From positions 26,207,521 to 26,271,520 of the forward strand of contig OZ038435.1 in NCBI GenBank assembly GCA_964036275.1: a DNA stretch of 64,000 bases, written 5' to 3'. A program made the position numbers and the translations under genes. The notes beneath the pieces were generated by a model. The model was not told the origin of the DNA. It did no database searches and worked only from the letters and a program-made list of their open reading frames with translations. Each line of letters begins with the position of its first letter. Position 1 is the stretch's first letter. This document shows, piece by piece, positions 37,264 through 48,800 of the stretch. Source of the stretch: Litoditis marina (taxonomy: Eukaryota; Nematoda; Chromadorea; Rhabditida; Rhabditidae).

Positions 37264-38512
37264 CGGCAGAAGGGCCAGGTTCGTTGGACCGGATTCAGGA
37301 TCAGCGTCACTTCCGCTTGGGGATATTTTTATGGCACATTCCTTCTGGACGCATTATTTTCGGGCACACTTTTGCTTGAGACATCCTTCCAGGGACTATT
37401 TTCATCTGGGACATTGTTTTGCGCAATTTTCGGGACATACCTTTGTTTCGGGACTTTCGGGACGTACTGTCGTCTGCAGCTAGGTTCGGAGCCGCGGGAG
37501 CGTAAATGTGCAAAATGAGCCTACTGACCCTCGGGAACTTCGTGCGATAGTTACGATTTTCACTAGAGCGTCTCACCTCCAAACCTAACTCAGTCTGGTA
37601 TGTATTATTGCGTTTGGTGAACTATTATATACACTTTTCAACAGCTCCTCACAAATACCCTTTTTTGCAATCTGTCAAGCAAAAACTATTTCGATTATGT
37701 TTTTGAAGGGATCAAAGTAGTTGAACGACAACTTCGGGTCAAAAAGCAACCAAATTTCCCACGAAAACGAAGAAGTTCGTGCGCATAAATGTTCTTCTTA
37801 CACCAAAACAGCAACTCCTGACCTTTGCTTCTGTACGGTGACTATCTATTTTCAGCTATCCTGAATCTGGCTCCAGTTTGTAGACTCGAACAAACTCTGC
37901 GTATCCTCTCCATACACACTATCTGGCTTCTATCCAGTCACTGTAGACAGTGTGTGTAATCAGGATGCACAGACGTTAGAGAACATTTTCTCTATTCGTG
38001 CATACAAACTCAGAACCTTCGCACTTTTCCCTTTTGTTGTTTTCACCCACGTTTTTCCTCTGTTATTTGTAGTCAGTTGTCTTCCACAAAGCTGCCTGAA
38101 AACACCGTAATCGATACGCATTCAATGCACATCAGAGAGGACATATCTTCTCTAGTACACATTGTATGTGTATTGATCTACCATAGTTTTCGATTTTAAA
38201 ACTTAAAAAGCAAGTGAGTGTTTTCCGAACCAAGGCCAACCAAGAAATTCATAAGAAGTACAAAAGGAACACAATCTACAGATCATCTGTTTAGATTCAC
38301 ATTTAAATAATGATTCCAGCTCACATATAGTTCTGAAACGCTGTGTTTGTATCACATCTTGTTCGTCGTTCGAATTCTATGCTGTGATGCAGATGAAACT
38401 ACAACTCGGATATTGTCACATCCTATAGCTGTGTTTGTCCCAACCCCCAATGTGACGAGTCCATTTGTGTACCCTCTGTTGTCCCAGTTGCACCATATAA
38501 TATCTTTTTCAG

Positions 38513-38614
38513 CGCACGCGTACCACTTCGTTCAACGTCTCTTCGCGGCTGAACTCGATCATCTTGCGTGGTCGTCTCTACCAAGGCGATGTGCTGGCTG
38601 GAGACGCCGTGTAG
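38513..38614 (+). CDS. Candidate alternative last exon of the srx gene
   Basis: A strong acceptor (TATCTTTTTCAG) opens a 33-codon frame ending in TAG. It is Ser/Arg-rich (TTSFNVSSRLNSIILRG), plausible for a receptor's cytoplasmic tail. A donor AAT-GTAATG at 37251/37252 leaves phase 0, which this exon needs. The intron would be 1.26 kb. Without transcripts I cannot choose between this tail and the TGA at 37261. Confidence 0.4.
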   Translation, partial: RTRTTSFNVSSRLNSIILRGRLYQGDVLAGDAV

Positions 38615-40085
38615 AAGAAAACTTAATCACATTCCGTTTTAATGTCTGGGATCTCAAAGATAAGTGACAATAGAAAGTGACTGAATCTTAGTTGTAGTTT
38701 GATCTTGATATGAGTCATAATTTACGAATTTCGATCAGAAGGCGACGGGGAATACAAACCCCGCTGAATAGGTCAACAAGTCAACATTCACCGTCATCGC
38801 TTGTTTTGGAACGAGCGAGCCCTATCATTGATTTCGGTTGTGTCTCAGTATCGACGATATAAAATTGACGATAAAAAGTTTCAAATGTGAAGAGCTAGAT
38901 GTACATTATCGAACCGCTCTCTACTAGTCAAACTCTTTCAAAATCTCGTCGTCTCACTTTTATACTACACACTACATAAAAAGGGCTCTTTCGTGCGAAC
39001 GACCAAGTCTCAATTTTTATTCAAATGTTTTGTCTACACTGCGAGTAAAATAAGATAATCAAGTGAAACGTGCTACACATCAGAATTTGAGAAATTCTAG
39101 TCTTTACGGTGAATAATATTTGCATATGTTTATTCATGTTTCATGCCACCATTTAACTTACTCCTTTTTTGTTATTATATATGTTATTTGGTAGTACTGT
39201 TCTACTTGTACTTTGTGATCCTCTCTCACATTATTCGCTTCGGGTTACTAAAAAGGAATGACCAATTGTAATATGCAACTTAATTTAAATGAATATTTAA
39301 TGTAAGTGTTTTACGAATATATGAATGTTTGGTTTATTACAGCTGTACTTACAATAATGTGAATCAGTAAAAGCATGATAAAACCGTGGGGAAGTTCAAT
39401 TTGGATTGTACAAAATTGTACAATCAATTGTGTACATCACCCCATTTTACAATATTCCTCCGCATAATTATCACAGCATTTTAATTGGGAGATCTTGGAG
39501 AGGTGCGAGTCTTTACCATACACTTTGTCAGGTCGTGCAGAAGTTCAAGAAAAATCAAGAAATCTGATATTTGAGTTTATTTTTAGCGCAATCAAAGGAT
39601 TAACATCATTACTCTGGATTACTCTGTACCAAACACTATTTTTCTGGCAAGCAGATTGTAGCTCAATCCCAACCAAAAAAAAACAACGAAAAGCGGTTGA
39701 TGAAATATGTATGCAGATAATAAATAGATCTGTCCGGTCCTCAGATGCTATATTTGTTGTTGGAATGGCTAGGTGATCGTGATGGCACCATCCCGGGATC
39801 AATTTTGATTTTTATTTTGTCTGTGCTCAGGCTGTGAGACCATTTACGTGGTTTCCTCCTTCTTGTCCATGGCGGGAATTACGAAATTTTAAAGCTCTCT
39901 TTCCGATTCCATCTCCACTCTGCTCTACTCTTTCTATTATTATATTATATTTATTTTTTATTTGTAACCATCTTTCAAAATTCGTTTTCAATCACCTCTG
40001 TCAGCAAACTAGAATTGCGACAGTTGTGTTTTGGACTTTATTACAATACAACAATGGATAAAGAAAGGGCCAATTACATACACAA

Positions 40086-40320
40086 GCAACCGGGTTGCGT
40101 GTGTAAAGACAGTTCGGTTGCTTACCAAATGCAACCGGGTTGCGTTTGGTTGCTTTCCAAATGCAAGCAAATTGCAGTAAAAACCGGAAAATGTCCAAAA
40201 ATTGAGTGTTTGGTTGGTTGCATTTGAAAAGCAACCCGGTTGCATCTGGAAAGCAACCAAACTGTCTTTACACATGCAACCCGGTTGCATTTTGGTTGCA
40301 TGCAACGTGGTTGCATGCGT
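40086..40320. repeat. GCAACCGGGTTGC foldback element
   Basis: Arms of about 85 bp face each other: GTGTAAAGACAGTTCGGTTG on the left and the complement of ATGTGTAAAGACAGTTTGG on the right. Each holds several CAACCGGGTTGC near-palindromes. It is about 200 bp upstream of the first tandem zinc-finger gene. Confidence 0.8.
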
Positions 40321-40518
40321 AAACCGCCTGGATAAAGCTAGTTAGAAAAGAAAATGGAAGAAAAGTTAACAAAGATACAACATCTCAGTAGATGATGAAC
40401 TACAAGTGAGCTGCAAGAATTTCTTAAAGTGTTTTAAGTAAGGATGACTCTTTATTATAGTTTTTCACAATATAAAAAGTTTAGTTGTAGTTATTTTTCA
40501 GTTCACCGACCTGTCAAA

Positions 40519-43500
40519 ATGGGTATGGATTTGAATGAGAGTGAATCTCAGTCCATGATGGACTCGTTGATCATCTGTGTCTACTGCACAACTTCCATCG
40601 AGCAAGGTGAGTCTGGTTAACCATTACATACACTAATACTCTACTACTCGACTTCGAATACTGTTTAAACACATAAGCGTTCGAGAAAATGAAAGATCAA
40701 GTGCACGCTGGTATGTTTTCCACTTTAGAGCTGTTGTTTCCAATTTTAGACATGCGTGCAACATGCTCATTGCGCATTCTCTTTGCTTTGAGTTCTTGAG
40801 TAGAAAATCCGACGAGCTGATTGCTGATATGTAATGTAATGTCACAATACAACAATACTTTTCCGGAAGCGGTGGGTGAGGGGGTAATATTTCGTTGTGT
40901 TTTGTATCTGAACCAGTCATTAACATTGTTTCCTGGTCGCTATATGCGAGTTTTGTGGGCAATTATAATATCTCACTTCTCCGCTGAAATGAAAAAAAAA
41001 GGGGGGGGGGGGGGGGGTGAGATGTTCCTGATATGGAGTAACGTTGAGGGGTTGAGGCTGTCATTCTGTATGATATACCGACCATACCAACCCTGTGGTT
41101 TCAATTTCAGGACAAGTGGGTCGTCTGCGTTGTGGATGTTATTACCACATTGACAAATGTGGTGATACGAGGAAACAAGTCGGACATTCCTGCTCTCTCC
41201 AATTGAGTTAGTAAACAAATTATTTGTGGTTTTCTTTCAGTTGCGGATTCACAGAAATACAATCAATAGTATGTATTATCTGTGTCTGTAAACAGACGTC
41301 TTCTTCGAAACTTTTTGATGATGATTTTCTCCAAAATACTTCAAGTTATTTACGACCTCGTTTCAGAACAGCAAATCGTTGAGGATTATCTCATCAATAA
41401 ATCGGCATATGGTGAGTTTTAGCAATAAAGACTGCATAAACCTTATAATAGGAAAAAAAAGAAAAGATTCTCTAGTAATATTCAGTCTTTGCCTACTGAA
41501 GCTCTATTTTAATTTTTTTTTGTGGGTTGTGTGGATGCGGTCATCTGATTTCTGAATTCCAGATTATTTATCACATTCAATTTCATCGCGGCACCTCTGA
41601 AAATGGTTAATAAAGTTATTACAGATTCGGCTTTTGCCACGTACTGGAAGATTTTCGAGAAGCAGTTTCCAAAGCTGTTTGCGGTTCTTTGCGACAAGGT
41701 ATTTTCTGGTTCATAGTTTATCGAGAGGTGTCGGTCGGGCGAAGGTTCAGATTTTTTTTTCTTCGCCCCATTTGAAATCCAAATCCGAACTATAAAACTC
41801 CTATTGCTTTCATGATGTTTGGTTTCATGATTCGTGTAATTATTGATACCCCTTTGCTAAGATGTGAGATAATATGTTCATTTAGAACAAACCTGGCCTG
41901 CGTTTCAATAGGAATGAATGGCACTATTTGAAGCGAATTCTCAAAGTATGCGAGCTGTGCGAGAGGAAAGTAGACTACGGAATCAATAGGGATGAAGGTA
42001 ACTGAATTATATGTTCCCAGTATTTTGCTCATTCTTCAGTCGACGCATTGCTCGTGTTTTTTTTTACAATTTAGCTGAACTTTTTTTCATAATTACTATA
42101 AATTGCACCTTCTAATTTCTTATCCGTGAAAAAACCAGCTTAAAACTCGAATGATTATGATGATCGCCAATAAAGTTCATTATTTTTACGTAATGGCTAC
42201 AAAAACGTTTCAATCACGTTCACTGCATGAAATCTGTATAGTTCCGGTTTCTGAAACAAGTTTGTTTTTATTAGTAAATCAGTTTTAATTTTAGTGCCCA
42301 TCTCGTTCTGGAGATGTTGCGGTGTTCTGCTACACAGTGTTCAGAATGACGGTTGTCCTGCGATAAGGGTCAGATCGGCTGAGCAACATGTTTGCGAAAA
42401 AGTTGAATGTTGGTTCTAATTTTTAAATAACCGATGAAATAAAAGTTGGCTCAGTTCAGTTCAATTTGGTTGATATTTTCTGCTAACTGGTATTCAATGT
42501 TTCATAGTTTGTTCTCCAACAACTGGTATTCAATGTTTCATAGTTTGTTCTCCAACATCCAACTGGTATTCAATGTTTCATAGTTTGTTCTCCAACATTC
42601 ATCTCTAAACTACTATGTTCACGATTTCAGATAACCTTGTCGTGGAGAGTTTCGCGAAGCAAAGAATGTGTTGTGGTAAGTGAATAATTATTCTAACTAT
42701 CTTCCTCTGCTGTAAAAGGGCTAGTCTGGTATTGGCGCTTGTTATTTTTTTCCAGAAATCCAGAATTCATACTCCTACCACATCCACAACTCAAAATTAT
42801 AAATTGGTATGTGATAGATTGTCCGAGATTCCGACCAACTTTCAAAACAGATGTTTGTCCCATCTAGACTTCCAAGATTTTTCGGCTGGAACGATTATGG
42901 TACAGCGCGTATCTCCTGAAGCATTACTAGTTGTTTCGATTCTCATTTCTCTGTAGTAAATGATGGATTCTGGAACTGAATCAACTTTTGAATCGTTTCA
43001 GAGAATGTTGAGGAAGCTTTCATCGATCACATGGAACAGAGCTGCGTCACCCTGCTGAGTACCCTGCCTGGACGTCTGGTTAGTATTTTCTTGTATCAGC
43101 TGGCTGTGCTGCTTCGATCGTCTCAGATGAGAGAGTCTGTATTTTGGAGAACGTTTACACTAGGAAACTATTGCTTTAATTAGTCTTTCGTCATAATAAA
43201 AGTACGCACATCGGACAACTGTGCAAAAGTTCGATGTAGTCGAGTCTGCCGTGTTATTAGGTTTGGCGGTGTCCTTGTTAGTTAGTCGAAAGTCGATTAT
43301 TTGGTGACTATAACGCTCGCTTATTTGTGTTTCACTTTACAGACTATTGGCGAGTTAGTGCTCCTCAGAGAGTTGGCCAGTCAGAATGTGCAGATTAATC
43401 AAGAGAAGGAACAGTTGAGGAAGGAGCTGGAGCAGTCGAAGAAGGAATCTGATCTAGTCACCACCAAATTTGTCAAACTTACCCGAGACGTGAACCAGTT

Positions 43501-44986
43501 GAAAGAGCAGTGGACAATCGCTCAAGGGGAAACAGATAAGACGGACTGCAAGCAAGAGGTTCGATTCAAACTGTTTCGCGTTCTGTTGAAAACTGAACTG
43601 GTTTTTTTGATTCAGTTACGTGAAAATATATGATTTTCCAACGAATATAGACAATTTTCCCTATGGAAAAGCGAGAAAGTTTCTTGAATTTTTTCGGCTT
43701 CTTGAACAAGCAGTAGAGTATAAACAGCAAGATGTCGAGCAAGCAACGAAATGTAAAAAGGTGGTCGTTTGGTTAACGTATAACGTATCTTTCCCTACTT
43801 TCGACCATTTCATCGAACATTCGTCCAATTTGACCTTCGTTATTGTTATCTTGAACGATGAGCTGGGATCTCATTAATGTAGTCCATTCCAGAATCAGAA
43901 ACCTCAGGTTGATGAGGATGACGATTATATCGATGACGGGAGTATCCTCGATTCAGCCTGGGACCGTTTCAAGTCTCTCTTCAATAAGGCTCAGAGTGTG
44001 AGTTCTTTTATCTAAAGACTGTTGCTGTCACATATACCAACGATTATCATGAATTGACACCTGCCAATGCCAATATTTACTTTCTGCTTATTTTACCTTT
44101 GCGTTTTGTATTTTATACGCAGCGATGTGGATGTAGTACTCTATTGACCTCCCCCCCCCCTCGTCCAGGAGAAACTTCAATCCATTACCTGTGTTAATTT
44201 CTCCGTTAAGTGTGTAAACCCACAATCAGTAACCAGGTATTGAATACATATACGGTGTTCGTGTTAGTGTTCTCTTCTCAATAGTTCATTACAGAGTGTG
44301 TCGGATTTGCTTCAAAAGAATGCCGGAAAGCAGAACAGAGACAAAGTCCGTGAAAACAATGGCAAAATCGAAGAACTGATGAGCATTTCGGATGATGCCA
44401 GAAACTGTGTGCTGGATTGCATGAAGACCGCCACTAGTCTTGTAGAGGTATGTATATGTAATAGGCATACATCGGTGGTCCATGTTGATTTGTTAATGTC
44501 TTCATTGTCACGCGTTCATAAATTTTCTTATTCGAAATGTCAATTGTCAAGTTGAAGTAGTGGCATGAAAGCTTCACTACGCATTCTACAATTGAGATTG
44601 ATATGATTAAGATTTTCAGCCGGTGGAATTTGGTGAGTTTTGTTACAGTGAGCTAGGTCAGCTTTCTTGGCCTTGGCCAGCCTCGTGTAATGAGTGACAA
44701 TACTAGAGTAGTTGGGTCTGCATGCGCGGCACTGCTCTCAGATTGCGACCGAAATATGGCCGGATCAAACTACAGACACGGAATACGGCTGTAGTTCAGA
44801 GCTATATGTACAGTATCGACCGATTTTCATTTAGCGAACAATGTACTAATCCTTGCTTCTTTCTAGAACGGTATGGAGCGTATTCTGGACTGTGAGGAGC
44901 CGGCTGCCGCTCCACTGTCAAAAGCTGACTTTGAACAATTTGTTCGTCAGTTTCCCTCCATAACTATAACTAGCAATGGGCTATGA
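40519..44986 (+). CDS. Unrecognised zinc-finger-like/coiled-coil protein, tandem copy 1
   Basis: Twelve exons, all phases joining: 40519-40606, 41111-41206, 41367-41411, 41625-41698, 41886-41997, 42295-42408, 42631-42675, 43002-43078, 43343-43558, 43893-43997, 44295-44447, 44867-44986; 414 residues. Module A has eight metal-ligand-like residues, C20 C23 C37 C39 H42 C46 H55 C57, in RING-like cross-brace order but unusual spacing. Module B (about 123-172) is a degenerate second copy; the expected second Cys of C-x-C is Val149. Each module is followed by a 15-residue and a 25-residue segment encoded by exons of 45 and 74-77 bp. Residues 218-289 form a coiled coil, followed by an acidic stretch and two helical segments. 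No signal peptide or membrane segment. A RING-type ubiquitin ligase is possible but unproven. The start follows an acceptor-like TTTTTCAG. The poly(A) signal is at 45393. Confidence 0.85.
42485..42600 (+). repeat. Three tandem 36-40-bp units in an intron
   Basis: AACTGGTATTCAATGTTTCA followed by TAGTTTGTTCTCCAAC occurs three times in succession with almost no divergence. It lies between exons 6 and 7 of copy 1. Confidence 0.9.
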
Positions 44987-45392
44987 GCGCATTTACAGTA
45001 AGTCGTTCACTTGAGTATTGTGCTCAGACAATTGTTCTGTTTACATTAACATCTTCTATGTTCGTTACCGGTTTTTTAACAATGGTCTGTAACGTATCAT
45101 TCTTCACTCACCAATAACTAGCTTCCCCTTTTCATTATCTGTTGACTCAATTTGGTATTTACGTTTTACGTTGTTGCTTTGTTAGTTTCTATAGACATGT
45201 TTCTCGTTTTAGCAGGCTTACAGCATGGATGTTCTTTTTTCGGTCAGAATAGAGTTTTTTTTATAAATTTATCTCACTCTCTTATCAGGCAGTTTATTCA
45301 CGATTTCGGTTGATATCTCAACAAATTCCATAGCTTACCAATTCACTTTTCGATGTATCTCTTGTTATTTTGTAGTATCTGTTGTTTCGCTC

Positions 45393-45398
45393 AATAAA
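45393..45398 (+). promoter_or_regulatory. Polyadenylation signal of tandem copy 1
   Basis: AATAAA about 410 bp after the stop and about 480 bp before the start region of copy 2. Confidence 0.5.
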
Positions 45399-45877
45399 CT
45401 GTTGATTTTGAATGTCACTGTTGAAGTCGTCCCCTTTTGTCCCCTTTTGTTTCTGGCTCGTGATCCACTGATCTACTTTGCTACGCCAGTAGCAACGATC
45501 TTTAAAGTTTTCTAAAGAAAGCTTTCTTGATTTTTCCAGAAAATATACTCGAAATGTATTTCAGTTTTGAGTCGCCGAACTTATAATTAGCTTTTGCTAT
45601 TAAACTGCTTAATGTGACCTCACACCTTCTGAACGCTTCAAAAACTGCAAATCCAATTGAGAAGGGTCAGGGGTCACTTAGTTGTACCGCCCCCTGTCAA
45701 CCGAAGAAATCATTGTGTTGATAATATAATACTTTCAATCCACAGTGTCAGCTCAACTTGTTTTTGATCATTTCATCGATTCGTTTCCATCTATCTCAAG
45801 TAGGTGTCTATAATAACTCATATAGATGAATGAACTGTTATTAATGAATGAAAATTACTGGTTTAAAGTTGCAGAAA
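45399..45877 (+). other. Spacer between the tandem paralogues
   Basis: No gene seen. It ends with GTTGCAG three bases before the copy 2 ATG, a probable spliced-leader acceptor. With both genes on the same strand and about 480 bp apart, an operon is possible; so are separate promoters. Confidence 0.5.
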
Positions 45878-48800
45878 ATGATGGAACTGACTGACTACGA
45901 GGTGAACTTCATGACGAAATCTTCAATGGCCTGTGTTGTCTGCAAAAATGAGGTCGAACAAGGTGAGTGTAAGTAAGCTCTTCAGATTGGTGTAGATGTC
46001 TGGTTTATCAGATCAGTTTCGAGTGAAAATGAAGAGTTTGGTTTGATGAAATATGCTTGATTGATTGATTGATTTATTTACATGCAAGCATGTGATATAC
46101 AAGAGGAGAAAATAAAACATCGGCATTTGGAAACGAAAACATTCAAATGCGGAAATAAGAGTCGAAAATCGTGGAACATCATTTGGTGATTACCAGTAAA
46201 GAAAAAGAAAACAATATAACAGCACAGAATACAGATAAAACAACTCACAAGTACGAAGGAAAAAATTTGGGCCAATCTCACAGGATGAACAGAAAAACAG
46301 TAGAAGTCTCATTTAAATGCATTCACCTAAAGTGCTTTTTTGCGGCTGATAACGACATCGGTATTTTGGATTTCTTGCTCAATTTCAAGTATTTGGATAC
46401 AGCCCGTACTGTGAAAAACTTGGCACGTTGGCTAGTTTTTGGGGTGTGAAAACTGAATTTTGCGCTAGAACCCCTAGTACGTGAAGGTTTGAACGTGAAA
46501 AAGTCTGTTGCACTTAATCCACATTGTCCAGTTATGATTTTATGGATCATAATGAGGTCTGTCGTATTTCTTCTAGATTCTAAAGTGACCAATTCGAGTT
46601 TCCTATTTCTAAATGCGGAACTAGGGATTTTACAATACGTATAGCCACCCAAACGGAAAAACAACTTTCTAGTGAAGTCGTTCTGAACTGATTCAAGTTT
46701 CTTAACAAACCCGCTATCTGAGTTGAACACAGTAGTACCGAATTCAACCATTGGTCGGACATAAGTTTTATACGCTTTTAACCAAACATTCTTATTCCGA
46801 GTTTTCAAAACTTTGAAAAGATTGTATGTTCGATGCTTTGCGGACTTGATGATATGTTTCACATGGTCTTTAAATGAAAGGTTTTGATTTAGCAAAAAGC
46901 CGAGATCTCGAACATTTTGATCTACTTTTCTGAGATCTATGCCGTTCATTTCGTAGGTTTGACTTGGGTTTTTGGCGCCTAAATGTAGGACACTTGTTTT
47001 TTCTACTGATAGTGGAAGACCCCAATCTACAGACCATTTATACATCTTGTCAAGGCATTTCTGCAACTCCTCATTACTTTCGCCGTTACTGAAAGATTTG
47101 AACACTTTCGTATCATCAGCAAAAACTTTACAGCGCATAACGGGAGATTCAGTCAAAATACTAGGTAGTTCGAACGTGAATATGTTAAAAAGAATCGGAG
47201 AGAGAGCACTACCTTGTGGAACTCCACTAGTTATTTCACGTGAGCTGGAAAAACTCGAATTAACTCTCACGGCAAACGTGCGTTTTCTAAGATATTCTCT
47301 AATCCATGATACAATAGTACTATGAAATCCGAGTTTTTCAAGTTTGTTTAGCAGCATTCTGTGCGAAACTCGGTCAAACGCTTTCGAGAAATCGAAATAT
47401 ACTACATCCACAGAATCTTTCTTGTCTAAAGAAAGGGTCCATTCATTAATGCATTCTAGCATCTGTGTTTCTACAGATTTCCCTTTTCTGAAACCGTGTT
47501 GGTGAGGAGATAAAATAGTGTTCTCATTCAGATGTTTTATCATTACTCGCTTTAATATTTTTTCGAACAGTCGGCAAAATATAGACGTAATGCTAACTGG
47601 TCTGTAGTTACTTGGGTTGGAAAATGGGGGTTTCTTTGGTAGAGGAGTTACCAGAGAATGTTTCCATCGTTCCGGTACCTCCCCTTTCCATAGACTTAGA
47701 TTGAAAATATATTCTAGGGGGCCACAAATTTCAACAGTTAAATGTTTGATGTATTTAAATGGAATACCGTCCGGAGTTTGAGAAAATGACATTGGCCACA
47801 AACGTAGCAATTTTTCTATTTCTAGTCTATCAAACCGGATCGAGTTTTCCATTTTTACAATATTCGGAACATCAAACGCAGGAAAAGGGGCACTATCAGT
47901 AGAAAAAACACATTGGAATGTATCCGCCAACAGATTTGCTCGGTCAATATCTGATACACAAACTTTGTAGTTTGGTCCGTTCATACTTGGCAAAATATGC
48001 TTACATAGACTTGATACTTGTCTTATTGAAAAGCAGCTATCCCACGCTTTTAAAACTTGATGTAAACTGCGAGCAAGTAGCTTGCTACTTGCAAGCTGTA
48101 ACCTTTTGAGGTATCAAGCAACTTTACAAACAAATGTAGTCAATACCTAGCCGGGAGCAATAGTTTCGAGAGGTATTTAAAGCCCGGTATTTATAGACAG
48201 GTTTGCTTTTTTGAATATTCTAACTTATGCAGAGTGATTTTAGATTTGCTTTCGCGCTGGGTGCCACATCTGCCTTGGAAAATACAATGTTTGGCAAAGT
48301 GTTTTTTGTAGCTTGACGTACGTTATTTTAGGGAAAATCGGTCGTATGTCCTGCGGCTGTTTTGTGCACTCTGGATACTGTTTGCAGGAGCATGCTAAGA
48401 ATAAGCACAGCTGTTCTACTCAATTCAGTTAGTTTATATATCAATGCCATATTTTGCGTTGTGGCTAGTAGTTCTCGCTGGGGGGGGGGGGGGGGGGGTT
48501 ATGTGCAACTACATTGTGATCAAACTACATACTACACTCTCACCAGTGTAACACGAATTGAGCTTTTATACCTCCTCTTTTCACGCGAACAGTCTACATT
48601 GGTTCTTCACAACTACGTGTGGTTCAATTTCTCATACAAGATGTCATATGAAGGTTATATTTAGCGTATTCTCCGTAGTGACGATAGGAGACTCCTGTCG
48701 TGAATCGATATTTTTCCCACTTGTATGATTTTTCGTCTTTTCAGAGCTTCAAGTGTTGGAAGAATTTCTAAAGAAGCGATTTCTACACGGTAAGCTGGTG

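Larger units (their letters stand above)
37264..40500. other. Region downstream of srx
   Basis: Besides the candidate exon at 38513-38614 and the foldback at 40086-40320, I see no supportable gene. Frames of 90-110 codons near 38347 and 39495 lack matching splice signals and family resemblance. Confidence 0.5.

Noticed and set aside
39495..39776. 93-codon frame as a gene upstream of the tandem pair
   Set aside because: No donor or acceptor arrangement, no recognisable motif, and ordinary AT-rich composition.
41241..41268. Small exon after TTTCTTTCAG in tandem copy 1
   Set aside because: Its phases do not connect, while exon 2 joins exon 3 (41367) directly in the same phase as in the paralogue.
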